Source of the DNA: Ambrosia x helenae
Taxonomy: Eukaryota; Streptophyta; Magnoliopsida; Asterales; Asteraceae
NCBI GenBank assembly: GCA_030844895.1
Contig: CM061233.1
Coordinates: 33,263,126 to 33,327,125, forward strand
Reading direction: 5' to 3'
Length of the DNA stretch: 64,000 bases
The notes below the pieces were generated by a model. It was given only the letters and a program-made list of their open reading frames with translations, did no database searches and was not told the DNA's origin. Both the position numbers and the translations under genes were made by a program. The stretch's first letter is position 1. Every line of letters begins with the position of its first letter. This document shows, piece by piece, positions 1-11,951 of this stretch.

Positions 1-160
1 ATGATGGTGGTGGATCTTTGTATCTCTGGATCATCTTTCGATGCATCTTCTTCAGTGGTGGTCGATGTTGATGATGGTGACCATGGTCGATTTTGATGAT
101 GGTGGTGGTGGTCGATGTTGATGATGGTGGTGTTTAGGGGTGGTGTTTAGTGGTGGTGGA
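1..160. repeat. GATGGTGGT-type trinucleotide repeat
   Basis: The first 160 bases are dominated by imperfect GAT/GGT triplets (for example atgatggtggtgg at the start and again near 95 and 118). It is low-complexity sequence and could be the edge of a Gly/Asp/Val-rich coding repeat on either strand, but no open frame with recognisable content is seen. The region 160-412 after it shows nothing I recognise. Confidence 0.6.
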
Positions 161-412
161 AAGAAATCTGAATGTTAGATACAGAGAAAATAGGGAGAGA
201 ATGTGTATGTGAGAGATAGAGATCTAGATTATATAGGGAGGGAGAAAAAGAAGATTCAAATTTTAAAATAGGGGATGCTAAAATGACTAATATACCCTCA
301 AAAACATAAAAATGATATATTTGATAATGAGGTGATGTGGAAGAATGAGGGCCACAAGATGGGTTTCCATGAGTTTCTTCATTTTAGAAGGTTTCTTGTG
401 GATACTTAGCCT

Positions 413-414
413 AT

Positions 415-480
<66 letters not shown>

Positions 481-509
481 AAGAGTTTATTAGGACACAC
501 ACACACACA
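413..509. repeat. Compound microsatellite (TA)n-(GA)n-(AC)n
   Basis: A TA tract at about 413-448 passes directly into a GA tract (449-475) and, after a short spacer, an AC tract (about 494-509). A further pure AT tract lies at about 791-822. These explain the S/L and I/Y runs in the overlapping open frames, which are not genes. The stretch 541-1524 is AT-rich and shows no gene. Confidence 0.85.
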
Positions 510-786
510 GAGAAGGGGGTCTGTAGAGAAGTGAAGACCAAATGGGATGTGTTAGGGGTGAGGGTTTGCTCTTCTATTTATAGAGGGGGAGAGTCCAAAC
601 CCTAATGGGCTTGGTTATTTAGGCTTGGGCTTGCCCATTATACTAATTAATGACTTTGGCTACTTGGATGACTTGTAACATGAGACAAATCGTTCAATTT
701 AGTAAAACTAATTTTACTTAGTTCATGATAAGTTTGAAACTCCTTTCAACCACTCGACCCGATTTCATTTTAAATACCCTATTTCA

Positions 787-826
<40 letters not shown>

Positions 827-1524
827 CGACACATCGCGAACTCGTTTTTAAATTAATAAAACAGTTATTAATTTATGGTTTGCCAAAATTAACTCTTTAA
901 TTTTCAAAACCACATTTTCTCCATATAATAAAACTCTTTTTTTATTATATCTTACCTTTCCAAGATTTAATAAATTAAAACTCCTTTTAATTTTTCTTGT
1001 CGTTTTATGATTATGAAAAAAAAAAATATCTATTCTAAACAATCCATACACAACCACACAAAATATATACAAAGTAAATCGAGCCACTAGTGGTATATTG
1101 TTCGGTTTCGTTCGAGCCAATGAGCGATAAACCGAACGAGTCTAAAGGGACAAACAGTCACAAGTCTTGTCTTGCTCCCACTTAGTCCAAGATCGCTATC
1201 TTCTTCCTTGTTTGTTTTCGCCTTTGGTCTTCAATCTTATCTCGATCCGGTTTTATATATTTTCAATAACACTCATATGAAAATAAAAAAAAATAAAACT
1301 TATTTATTACATTGAGGGTTCCAAATAACCAAAAAAATACAAAAATGAAAAACTACAAAAAACAACAAACGTAACCACAACAAACCACAAGGGATCTAGG
1401 CTTGAGTCACATAATCACAATCATCACCAAAACGAAAATGCCTTGGTCTTTTTATCAAACAAAACTTTTGACAAATAAAACGCGAGATCAGTTTAAATAA
1501 ATAACATTTGAATAATTGTAAAAG

Positions 1525-1538
1525 TGGCTCTGACACCA
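1525..1538 (-). other. Retrotransposon primer-binding site
   Basis: Read on the minus strand this is tggtgtcagagcca, a close match to the common plant LTR-retrotransposon primer-binding site complementary to the 3' end of initiator methionine tRNA (tggtatcagagc). It lies four bases from the TG...CA-type LTR edge at 1543, as expected for the start of the internal region of a minus-strand element whose internal part extends to lower coordinates. Confidence 0.55.
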
Positions 1539-1542
1539 CTAT

Positions 1543-3200
1543 TGAGAATCCATCGTATTCGTTCAACTATTTATAAAATCATATTTTATAAAATATATAT
1601 AAATATAAAATCGTATTTTATCTTTATATTCTAGATCTACAATTAAATGACATTTATTTAATAAATCAAAGTGCGAAAGCGTGTTCTAAAACATGATACA
1701 AATCCATATCCCAATCAAGTAATCCATTTACATGTCTATTCTATAATTATATAAAACACGCCATAGGATATTTTAGAGAATACCCCGAGGAAAAAATGAA
1801 GATAAGACACCTTGGATATTACGAATGTCACACTAGTTAACTCCGTCACAAAAATCACTAGAATCCCATATCAACTCCTTGAAACTGCCCAATCGAATCA
1901 ACTCTTGAAATGGGCGAACCGAAACAACCATATCAACGAAGTACAAAGCAACACAATATAGAAGACTGGAACTCCATGTCGGCACATGGTGATTGCGGCG
2001 GTGATGTTGTAGGGTTTTTCAAATTGGGTGGATTTTTATCAAAACGCTTTTTTTTAATAATGATGAATCAAATCATAATCCCTTAATGGCAATGTTGCAA
2101 AAGGCGCTAGGCGGGCGGTGAGGTCTAGCCTAGGGACTAGTCGGGACTAGGCAGAATTAGGTTTTTTGGTATTTTTATACGTATTATATATATATATATA
2201 CACACACACACAAATTTAGGTGTTTTTTGAAAGTATGTTAAGATATAATACACATAATACTTGGAAATACTTCGATATATATACATAAAACAAAAGGACA
2301 TTAGAAGTTTGAAGCATTACTACAGATTTATTTGGGCTAGTGGTTAAACAAGGTCACATTTAACTGAATTTAGGCCCATTAGACTTTAACTTGGGCTCTA
2401 AAAAAAAGTTCTGTAAATACCCCATTACCCTCTAAACCCTAAATAAACAAGCTGCGCCTACATCACTACATCAGACCATTCTAAACCCTAAAAAAACATT
2501 GCCGCCTCATCCAACTCTGCATCACTTTTGAATTCAGGCCGTTCAACATTGTATCATCCATAAAGGTATGTTCTAATCCTTTAATCGTTCTCAATCCATC
2601 GATAATAACAATTATATGGTTCAATCCTCCTTCAAATTTCAAAAAAAAAAAGAAAAAAGAAACCACCGCTTAGGTTCGCCTAGGACCCGCCTAAGCACCA
2701 AAAGGCCTAGAACCCAACCTAGGGCTTATTTCCGATATTTGGTCCCGCCTATAGTGATTTTTACAACACTGCTTAATGGTGATTTAGTAATCGCTGAATA
2801 AGAAAAGTATTTACACACCAAGTCCCTCATGTTTTAGCTTACTCATTAAGCTAAGACCTCTAATTACCCTTAATTAGATATTCACCACATTTGACTTTTA
2901 TAATTAACTTTTAATTATTGTTTAGTCAAAGTAAACAATAAGTTAACTATATATGTTTTATTATCATATAATAAAAACCGACATCGTTTAACTTTTTAAA
3001 CGATAAAGTAATTATATTTATCGTCCAATAATTCCTCCTCATTCGTTCACGCCTTTAAACGAATGACTATTAATTATTTCAAATAATTAATACATAGTCT
3101 GTTAATCGTTTCTGTAACAATCAACTATGATTATTCCAAATAATCAATAAATAGTTATTTTTCCAAATCTTTATCACCGTTATATATTTGCCTTTTGTGA
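1543..3200 (-). mobile_element. Minus-strand LTR of unassigned lineage, interrupted
   Basis: The LTR 3' edge (minus strand ...gattctca) is set by the adjacent primer-binding site. The sequence then continues to higher coordinates, is interrupted by the hAT-type insertion at 2090-2771, and resumes with AT-rich sequence to about 3200. The outer edge is not clear and no polyprotein was found on the internal side, so lineage is open. Length without the insertion would be near 1 kb. Alternative: a chance primer-binding-like match next to ordinary AT-rich DNA. Confidence 0.4.
2090..2771. mobile_element. Non-autonomous hAT-type element with 8-bp TSD
   Basis: The element begins caatgttgcaaaaggcg and ends tttttacaacactg, giving imperfect inverted ends of the CA(A/G)TGTTG(C/T)AAAA type. 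It is flanked on both sides by CTTAATGG (2082-2089 and 2772-2779), an 8-bp duplication diagnostic of hAT transposons. The 682-bp body is non-coding, contains a TA/CA microsatellite (about 2186-2215) and G/C-rich subterminal stretches with agcctagg/cctaggcg motifs on both sides. The open frames inside it have no domain content. Confidence 0.8.
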
Positions 3201-3574
3201 TATAGTCTTTCTATACTAATAAAAGAAAACACATGAGGGACACATGGCACTCCCTCATGAATTCTCCAATCTTATTATTTAATACAATAAATTTAAATAA
3301 ATATAATTATATTAATTGATTTTTGAAAACAAAATATAGATATACCAAATTGAATTTAATTAATTTTATTAATAATTATAATTAATAATCATAGTTGTAA
3401 CAGTTTTCATTAAAACCTGATTAAATGATTTTTATTATTAAGGTAGATAAATTGTTTCTAATGATTTATGTTACAACTACAATTATTAATACAATACTAA
3501 AATTCAATTAATAAAATTATATTTTAATACAAAGTTAGAAATAAACAACTTGTCGAATAAAACGCCAATGATGT

Positions 3575-3702
3575 CCGGTCCAACTAGGGAGGTGGGAGGG
3601 TTTACACGCTTGCATGGTTCCAACTCAGAAGGGTTCCCAGGTTTGAGTCTCGCCGTCTATCGAAAAAAATATACCCAATAGGTTTGAAAGGGACTGGTGT
3701 GT
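3575..3702 (+). repeat. SINE-like tRNA-related sequence
   Basis: A tRNA-like stretch with a B-box-like core (ggtttgagtctc near 3641-3652) preceded by a weak A-box-like segment (ccaactaggg). It resembles the head of a plant SINE, but the A box is poor and no target duplication was identified. It runs into the duplicated block that follows. The 3200-3574 stretch before it is AT-rich with nothing recognised. Confidence 0.3.
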
Positions 3703-3897
3703 GAGGAAGGGTTCGATCCGGGGGGTCTCGCTAAGAGGTTTATCATTGGTCTACGCCTGAAAAAAAACTAACCGAATTAAACATTATTATAAAAGGAGGA
3801 AGGGTTCGATCCGGGGGGTGGGGGGGTTCTAGCTAAGAGGTTTATCATTGGTCTACGCCTGAAAAAAAAAACTAACCGAATTAAACATTATTATAAA
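3703..3897 (+). repeat. Tandem duplication, two ~95-100 bp units
   Basis: Unit 1 (3703-3795) and unit 2 (3796 to about 3897) both start gaggaagggttcgatccggg, continue through gctaagaggtttatcattgg, an A-tract, and end aaacattattataaaa. Unit 2 carries a few extra bases in a G-rich run. The internal ggttcgatcc core is B-box-like, so the block may be the 3' part of a SINE copied in tandem. Confidence 0.75.
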
Positions 3898-4196
3898 AAT
3901 GATTGATTCTTTTCTAAAATAATACATTTATATGTCACTAACTTCAAATTTAAATCGTGTACCTTAAATTAACCTCTTTTTTAAAATATGATCTTTTATT
4001 CTAAATTTAAAACTATATTTGTTATGTTGTTTGACAAATGATTTTTAAGCTTTACTAGTTTTGGTTAATTATTTAGATGTTAAACATGCACACCAAATAT
4101 TATTAGTTTTAGATGTTAACAATAGTTCAAAAGTCAAATAAACAAATTAATAATAACACAATGTAAATTAGTTAAGCTTTTGTGAGACTTTAATAT

Positions 4197-4907
4197 TGTT
4201 AGGATCTGAGTTTGATTGTTTTGATTTGTTTAAGTAGAGATGAGAATAATGAAGTGAATATAAATGGAAAGTGCAGCGGAATAATAAACTATAATCAAAA
4301 CAAGAGAGTAAATGTTTTCTAATTGAATGCTTTCATAATATTGAATGATTACAATCAATTACAAGTACTCCCCCTCAGCCTGATCACTCTGTGATTGTTT
4401 GTCTGAGAGAATGTTGGGAGTGATGAATAGAACAGTACAGGCACTGTTCTATTTATAAACAAATCTAAACCACTGATGATCTAAGCTGACGTCACCTAAG
4501 ACAGTGACCTCTAACAGAAATAACAACATAAAACATCTGCTATATACAAACTACTGTTACATTGCAAAACACTGTAAGGTAAACTACTGTTGAGGAAAAC
4601 TCTGATGGTCTTGTATCATCTGTTGGAGCCTAAGTGTTGTTGGCTCCAACAGACCTTTAGTCTTCAGCACTTGATCAGCAATTGTTCTCTATCAGACCTT
4701 TAGTCAGCAGTTGTTCTCTATCAGTTGTTATCCAGCAGTCCTTTTGTAGCAGCAGTTTTCACAGCAGTTGTTTGGGTAGAACAGTTGTTAGGGTCAACAG
4801 TCTTTTGGGAGGTGTATGTTGTAAATGTTGTTTATTAATATGGATCAACTGTTAGTATATTTTGGCTTTTCAATCATCTGTTCTTCTCCAAGTCAGCAGA
4901 CCCAACA
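4197..4907 (-). repeat. 3' LTR of the copia element
   Basis: On the minus strand the LTR starts TGTTGGGTCTGC at 4907, right after a purine tract, and ends GATCCTAACA at 4197 (711 bp, TG...CA). A TATAAATAG box sits on the minus strand at 4457-4449, about 450 bp into the LTR, marking U3. U3 is rich in caactg/cagttg motifs (4676-4800). The 5' LTR is not in the window, so insertion age cannot be estimated. Confidence 0.75.
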
Positions 4908-4920
4908 ATCTTCCCTAGAA
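4908..4920 (-). other. Polypurine tract of the copia element
   Basis: The minus strand reads ttctagggaagat directly upstream of the LTR start, the expected position for the plus-strand primer of retroviral-type replication. It supports the LTR boundary call. Confidence 0.55.
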
Positions 4921-5130
4921 CAGATGATGCCAAAACTAGACTTTATTCTTGATCTTTATTCCTCATCAGACTTTCTCTGATTTGACCTTTGAATTGTAAC
5001 TCAAAGTTCAAAGAGTAGAGGTCTTCTGCATCTCTTTCAAGCTCAAGGTTCAGCAATGTTTGGAGGTCATCTGCACACAGGCTATATGCATCATCCATGC
5101 TTAGCTTTTGAGCCTCTCCATCTGATCTGA

Positions 5131-5600
5131 GCAAAGTCAATTCATGGGTGTCTTTGTTGACCTTCCATTTTAGAATTTTTGAATCAGAGGATTTGCTGAG
5201 ATGCATTTTTATTCTGGACGAGTTTGGTGATGGAGGTCTCCCAATGAGTTCTCTGAGTTTTTCAGTAGTGGGATCTGAGAAAAAGTGTATTTGATTGTAG
5301 AGGCCCTCCTTTATAAAAGTATCAGCAAACTTCTTCTGATCTTCTTCAGACATTTCTTTCTTCTTGCAAAGTCAATTCATGGGTGTCTTTGTTGACCTTC
5401 CATTTTAGAATTTTTGAATCAGAGGATTTGCTGAGATGCATTTTTATTCTGGACGAGTTTGGTGATGGAGGTCTCCCAATGAGTTCTCTGAGTTTTTCAG
5501 TAGTGGGATCTGAGAAAAAGTGTATTTGATTGTAGAGGCCCTCCTTTATAAAAGTATCAGCAAACTTCTTCTGATCTTCTTCAGACATTTCTTTCTTCTT
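5131..5600 (-). repeat. 235-bp tandem duplication within the third ORF
   Basis: The block 5131-5365 is repeated as 5366-5600, apparently base for base, both starting gcaaagtcaattcatggg and ending in the tttctttcttctt run. Because 235 is not a multiple of three, the duplication throws the reading frame and creates a premature end at 5346. Near-identity of the copies suggests it is younger than the stop codons. Confidence 0.9.
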
Positions 5601-8600
5601 TTTGAATTGTCTTCTTGCAGCAGCTGATAGATCAAAAGTATCAAGTAGGCTGTCTAATGTAAAATCCTGTTGAGGTCTCTTCATCAAGGGTTCATCAGGG
5701 TAGACAGGTTTTCTGGGCAAGTTAGGGTCTTTCTTCCTGTTTTCTTCTAGTTTCTTGTAGGTTTCAACCAACCTCAGCTCTAACCATCTTGCAACAGACT
5801 TCATCTCCCCATAGTCAGAAGCCACAATTTCTTGTCTCATTCTTTTGAATTTCAAGGCTCTGTCTGGATCTCTGGCTTTACTGAAATCAGGGGCAGAGAC
5901 CTTGGCTGGGGGATTCTTGGCCATGTCCTCAATTCTTATGAGTTCTTCTTTGAGAGCATGAGTGGTCCAGCCTGCAAACTGTTTCTTGTTTGCTTTATAA
6001 GGCATGGTTGCCAAGATCTGTTCAAGAAGAAATTCCCTAACCACCCTTTCCATGTCATTGCTGAGAGGCATGGTAGACATAGAGTTGCTCAGGGTCTTAG
6101 CAAAATCTTCAATCCTTCTCAGTTTGCTAAGCTCTGCTGAATGGATGCCCTGAACACTCATGTCGTGTTTCCCTTTGCATTTCTCTTTTATGATGGCATT
6201 TGCCTGTTCAGCCTTGAATTTTAGATATTGGTCTATGTTTAGGGGAACAGGAGAATGTGGAAGAGATGGGAAAGATCTTTCAGATGGTTGTTCAGTATTG
6301 TAGAAGGATTGCATTTCCCCCTTGAGTAGATCAAGTTCAAGGGGATACTGAACAGCCAATAGTGTGATGGTTGGTGGTGGTCTATGGGATGTAAATTGTG
6401 AGGTGTGTGGTGAGAATGATGAAAGTGGAATGGCAGATATGGGTGTAGATTGTGTGGTTGAAGTAGTAGGTGGTGATGTGTGAATGTTTTCATCCTGTAC
6501 AACAAAGGTAGATTTTCTCTTCCTTCTATACAAGATTTTTGGTCATGGTGGTGTAGAAGCAGTGGTTGTGTTAACATCTGTTGGCACTTTTGTAGAACCA
6601 GCAGATGTTTGGGATTTAGGTGGTGGAGTGGTTGTAGGTGGTGTATTGGTGGTTGTGGTAGTAGGTTCAGTGGTTGGTTTGATGGTTGTGGTGATAGGTT
6701 CAGTGGTTGTGGTGGTATCAATGGTTTTGGTGGCAGCAGTGGTTTTGGTAGCAGTGGTTTTAGCAGCAAGTTTGGATGGTTGTTTTCTGACATGTTTGGT
6801 AGGCATTTTCTTCCTTTTAGAGGAGCCCACATCTTCAAATTCCTGTTGTTGTTCCCTTTTCTTTTGTACCAAAGCCTCTGCCTTGACTTCCAAAGTGTCA
6901 GCCCTCTTTTGCTTTTCTTCAGCAGCTTTTTCAGCTTCTTCATTAGCAGAGGTATCAACTTCCTTTGCTTTGCTGATTTTGGCAGTTTCAGTAGCAGCAG
7001 AGGTTTAAACATTTGGTTGTTGTTGTGGTTGCTTTTTTGTGTGGGTAGACCCTGGTTTGTTGGTAGACTTTGATTTTCCCTTTTGTGAGGGTGGACAACC
7101 AAAGGGATCTAGCTTTGGCAATCTATCTCTGCCACTCTCCCCCTTTTTGGCATCATCGGCAGTGAAGTCATCATCATCTTCATCTCTGAGAATTGTGGTA
7201 GGGGCAGAGCCAGTGGTCTTCAGCAGATGGACTTTAATGGCTTGAATGTCAGCATGGGTATCTTTGTACCTAGCATCTACCATATTTCTGATTTCAGCCA
7301 TGTAAGTTTCATGAGTCTGATCTGCTAATTTTCTGTGAGCTATGATGATGGGAGAAACAGATTTCCATAGCTCACTAGCAATATCAGCTGTGGATGGTTG
7401 ACTCTTGGTGAGAGTAGCCAATGATCCCAATATTGTCTTGATATCTGATTTGATATCAGCAACAAAGGTTTCAATGGACTATACTCTGGCCGTCAATTCT
7501 TGGTATTTTAACCCATCACCTAAGTTAATAGGATCATCTGGATTCCTACTAGTGGTAGTTGTAACTGGTTCAGTCCTAGGAGGTGAGTCCAAAGGATGAG
7601 AACCAGATGCCCTTTTTTCTTGGTTCTGGGGACTTCCAACTGATTTTGGGGACACTATAGTGGCCTCATCAGTTGTTGCCTTCAAGGAAGTCTTAGCTAT
7701 GTAACCACTGTCCTGTTGTGAGACAATGGTCTCTACATTAGTAGTGGTTGCTTCACTTGAAAACTCACCTAGAGTTTCATTGAACTCTAGGGGTGTAGCC
7801 TCCTCTTCTGTTTGTGGGATGGCTGATTGATTTTCCTCAGTCCCAGTCACTTGTGGAGGTATACTCTCATTGATGGGTGAAGGAGAGGAACTGGGATTTT
7901 CCTGAGTTTTATCATTAGCCTCAAACAGAGGTTGCATGGTTTGAGGAACATGTTTTGGTGAAGGTGGAGGAGTGAAAAGAGAATAAGCCCTGGGAGAGGG
8001 GCTTGTGAACATATGGCCAAGTGACTCATATGTATCATGATGTGTTTCCCCTTGGCTTACAACATGATCCTTTTGTGAGGATTCATGAGGAGTTTGGTCA
8101 GGTTGAGATATATCCAACTGTTGTGAGGAAGTAACAACAGTGGTTTCTTGTTGCTTTTGTGTTGCAACAGGGTTTTCTTCTGGTATCTCATCTTCCAGAA
8201 GTCCCATTTTTGGCTTAGTGGTGGTTTTTATGGATGGACGTTTTCTTTTGGAGGTGGCTAGTGTGGGTTTCACAACACTGGATGTAATGCCATGATCACC
8301 AGGAGCAGTGGGCTCAACAACAGAGGTTAGGACAACAGTTGTTGTCTTAGTCCTCTTTGTTTGTGTTTTTGAAACTTTTGACACTTTTGACACTTTTTCT
8401 TGGGTAGTTGAACCCAGCATTCTTGTGAAAGTTTCATCAGTTAGACTCTTCATTTGAACAGACTCACCCTTTTAAAAATCTTTTTCTGGTAAAACCTTTT
8501 GTAGGATTACACTCAAAATTCTTGGGTAAAGTAGAAAAGCATTATTTGACCCAGACTTTATGGCCTTCACATTTGATACTAAGTCCATAAACAGGCCCTG

Positions 8601-9031
8601 GGATAAATTGAAGTCAGAGTCTGACAGCATAGCATATCCCAAGTACTGAATACTCAATGGGATTTCAATGAAGGAAGTAGACTTAGCAGAGACACAGAGA
8701 AGGAGGGTATGAAAGAAAAATTTCATGACTGGTGGGAAAAACTTTTTGAAAGGGTTGACCCAGTCATTTGTGCATCATAACCTCTTTCCTGAAACTCTGT
8801 GTGAAGCTCTGCCTTAGGGAAAGAGTCTTTACCTGACAGGTCATTGAGTGAGAAGGTTGTGGATATTAGTTCAGGGGTAATGACGATACTTGTCTCTCCA
8901 ATTTTTGAGATAATGGATGTAGGCTTTTTGTCTTGAAGAAGAAACTCAGCATTCAACCAAAATTCTTGGAGGGTATCAAGATAAATAGGAGCATCAGCGG
9001 TTAGGATTGTCAGGTATTTGGACTTTAAGAT

Positions 9032-11856
9032 TGTGACATCCGGGAACCAAGCACACATTTCTATAGCTGGCTTTACTGTTTACTTGCTGAATTTCGGGAC
9101 GAAATTCTTTTCAACTTGGGGATGATGTGACACACCGCATTTTCAGGTTAAATACTTTTACTGAACTCTAGTTAACTTACATGTTCATACATGGCTAGAT
9201 ACCTAACTAGGGTTAGTTAAGTAGGTTTAACATATGTTAGAAGATGTTAACATATGTTATAAGTAGGAAAATCCTTGTTAAACACACACATGAGTCCTGT
9301 ATCCCAAACGTTGGTGAATTATGTGACATACATAGCAGTAATATATACAATTGAATTATGGTGAACATGAAGTACGTGCTTATGTGAATTACATGTTTTT
9401 GTGAATGATCACCTAACTGAAAGATAATGCGTAGATTATGCAAATTACGTGCACAACATGAGTAATATGCTATGTAATAATAAAAACAATGGTTTTTATA
9501 CAATTTAGAATGGTTAATAATATTGGGTCCGGTATTGGGCTAGAACATGGTTAACGGGTCAAGTTAATGGACTAGAAGGGCCCTAATACCAATTGCTTGG
9601 GAAACAAGCAAAGCCCTCTTATAATTAGGAGGCAAGGAAAAGATAAAACCCTACCCCTTTCCCTTCCCCTTCCCCTTGCGCCGTGCGAACCACCCCCACC
9701 CCCTCTCTCTTTGTTTTCAAGCAATCAAGTAATCCTTCACTTAATCAAGCTAGTTCGGGTTTGATTTCAAGGCCCTAGGGAGTTTAATCCTTCGCAAGGT
9801 ATACATTCTTATGATTTGTGATGAATTATAATGATTGAAAAACTTTAAAAACTCTAAAAATAATATATGTAGAATCGCATGTATGTATGTGTAGGAGTTC
9901 TTGGATGTTCTTGATGATTTGATGATGATTGTTATTAGTAACCATGCTTAGGGTTTTCACATGATAACATATGTGTTTTGCTATGATTAATATGGTGTTT
10001 AATCAGTATTATAGGTGTTATACATGCATTAGGGATGTTCATGAAGAATTAGGGTTTGTAGATTACTTGGGATGCAAGTTTAAGATTCTGGCAGATTCGG
10101 TTGAACGTTTTGTAGGGGCTGTAATGGGTTGGTAAATCGATTGTTTTGATGATTTCTTTGCATGATTGTAATGTACAAGGTCTTAGCTTTTCATAATGGG
10201 CAAAACCATCGAATTTGGACATCGTTTGAGTCGTTTTTGGAATTTTAATTGATTAGGGGTCATATCTGATTTTCGGATTTGTAAATTGGGCTAACTTTAA
10301 ATGGTCATAACTTGAGATTTACAAGGAGTTAGGTTATGAAATTTTTACAGTAGGTCAATACTGGAAAAATAGAGCTTTTCCAAGTGGATTCATCTCGTTT
10401 GGATGAATACACAATTTTTAAGAATTTTCCTACTAAACTGACCTGTTGAGGAAATTTTCTGGACATAGCTGTGTTGTACGAATTTTATAATTTTTGTGTT
10501 TGGAATTAAGACAAAACAAAAATAGGTATTGTCAATTGAATCCCAAATAAAATTCAGTAAAAATTTAGGACTCTAATTCATTCGTTAAGTATTTTAAATA
10601 AATTGTTTTTCACAGCGCACAATCTGTCCTAAAAACGCAGATTGTGTACGGGGTCTTTAAATGACTATTTGGAGTTCTATGTGGAATGTAATTGACATGT
10701 ACTTGTGTGGAAAACTTGTATGAGATGTATTTGATGTATTAAACTGATAATAATCACTATAATCACCAACGGGATACGTAGGACATACTTGAGCATGTAG
10801 AGTCATTAGGTGTCACTACACGGTTTTGAACTTTTAAAAGTCTTGGATAAACGAGTTACATGGTGTGTTGGTTACGCACGTATACTCACCTAGTGACATT
10901 TGTAATAGGGAGTCGGTAGCACGTTACTATTCGTGGAATTTGGATTTTCACTTGCGACCTAAGGTGAGTTTCACTACTCTTTTTCTCAAAAGCATGCGTC
11001 TCAGGTATGAGACACTTTACTTAACATTTTCTAGTCCGGTTCGGGACTACTTACACATCCCGGGTTGGGATGCCATGGATCCTTATGAGGGTCGGTCACT
11101 TTGCTAGTTCGCAATTGTGTCCTTGATAAACTAAACCATTTCTATCATTTGTAAGTCCTCACGTACCGAATGAGTTGCCAGGGTTGGCAAGCGGGTTACT
11201 AGTTGATAGCGCTATTAGGTTTTACAAACCTCACACCGGCTCGGGGAGCGCGGGCGTGAACTATAACTTAACGAAACATTATCATTGTGGATAGACAATG
11301 ATGTCAGGCATACGGCACACTTATGTGGCTACACGTACATAGCAGTTCGGTATATTCGGTTAGTTATCATGAATGGGTTAGCTACCCTTGACATGCGATG
11401 AATTAGTGGTTACTCGGTGCGGGGCACCAACATAACTTACTTACTTACGTGGTTTTGGAAACCAGCGCTTTTGCATATTAAATTACTTTACTTTGTGAAC
11501 TCATCAACTTTATGTTGACACACGATAGCATGCTTTTGCAGGTCTCTAGGTACGGAGCACGATAGGACATGCATCATTGTGTCATGGGCTGTGAACATTA
11601 TTTAACTTATACTTTACTTTGCATTTAACGGTTTTATTTTGGGCGCGTTGTTTTGCGCATGAACTTAAATGGTTATGTTTGAATTACGCTTCCGCAACTT
11701 AACTGAACTTTTTGGTAAACACTAAACGAGAATTTTCGTTAACGAACTAAATGGTTTGGGCATTTAGAGTCGTTCTTATGACTTATGGCTATGGGATCCT
11801 GGTATGTCACGCGCCTCGCGGTATAAACCCCGCAGTGGAAATTTGAGGGTGTGACA
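9032..11856 (+). mobile_element. Deleted Tekay-like Ty3/gypsy element with 5-bp TSD
   Basis: The insertion starts tgtgacatccggg (9032) and ends ...gagggtgtgaca (11856), flanked by AAGAT on both sides (9027-9031 and 11857-11861). About 30 bp of 5' LTR is followed by the 3' end of an internal region (gggacgaaattcttttcaac, purine-rich ggggatga at about 9118-9125) and then a complete 3' LTR (9126-11856, 2731 bp). Nearly all of the 5' LTR and all coding sequence are gone. LTR ends match the intact element at 36119-46844 (shared cacgcgcctcgcggta and tgtgaca ends). Taking out the insert and one AAGAT leaves the surrounding copia frame open, confirming the boundaries. Confidence 0.85.
9126..11856 (+). 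repeat. 3' LTR of the nested gypsy remnant
   Basis: Starts tgtgacacaccgc after the purine tract and ends tgtgaca. No gene is carried. The open frames here are chance. It is similar in length and ends to the LTRs of the 36-47 kb element but clearly diverged in the middle, so it belongs to a different subfamily or is much older. Confidence 0.75.
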
Positions 11857-11951
11857 AAGATGATGCCGATGGTGGAATGGAATGGAACGTTTTCATCTGT
11901 TTTTACCAGATATGGGAGATAATTATGGGTGGCTTTTGCTTGAAGATCCAT

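Larger units (their letters stand above)
4943..11951 (-). pseudogene. Third ORF (env-like region) of Sirevirus-like element, broken
   Basis: The frame opens with a Met at 11951, is interrupted after 11862 by the gypsy insertion, resumes at 9026 and ends at 4943. Visible content: an N-terminal globular segment, a charged stretch rich in Lys/Glu likely to form a coiled coil (about 6980-6840), a Thr/Pro-rich mucin-like segment (about 6800-6545), and a Lys/Glu-rich C-terminal part. Function of such ORFs is unproven; they are called env-like by position only. Breaks: in-frame stops at 8472-8474, 7479-7481, 7005-7007 and 6543-6545, a frame shift near 8740-8770, and a 235-bp tandem duplication (5131-5600) that shifts frame. 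Part of a dead retrotransposon, not a host gene. Confidence 0.7.

Noticed and set aside
287..541. ORF over the TA/GA microsatellites
   Set aside because: Encodes only simple repeats (L/S, Y/I).
3210..3260. Helitron 5' end (ctatactaataaaagaaaac)
   Set aside because: The start resembles some Helitron termini, but no CTRR end with hairpin was identified.
6239..7102. Long overlapping frames opposite and beside the third ORF (for example 6239-7102 and 6480-7073)
   Set aside because: Shadow frames of Thr/Pro-rich repetitive coding sequence with no domain content.
8723..9058. Open frame starting MCAWFPDVT on the minus strand as a separate gene
   Set aside because: Its first residues are encoded by the inserted gypsy LTR start; the real frame continues from the other side of the insertion.
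11739..11951. Short minus-strand ORF as a gene
   Set aside because: It is the N-terminal piece of the copia third ORF running into the inserted LTR.
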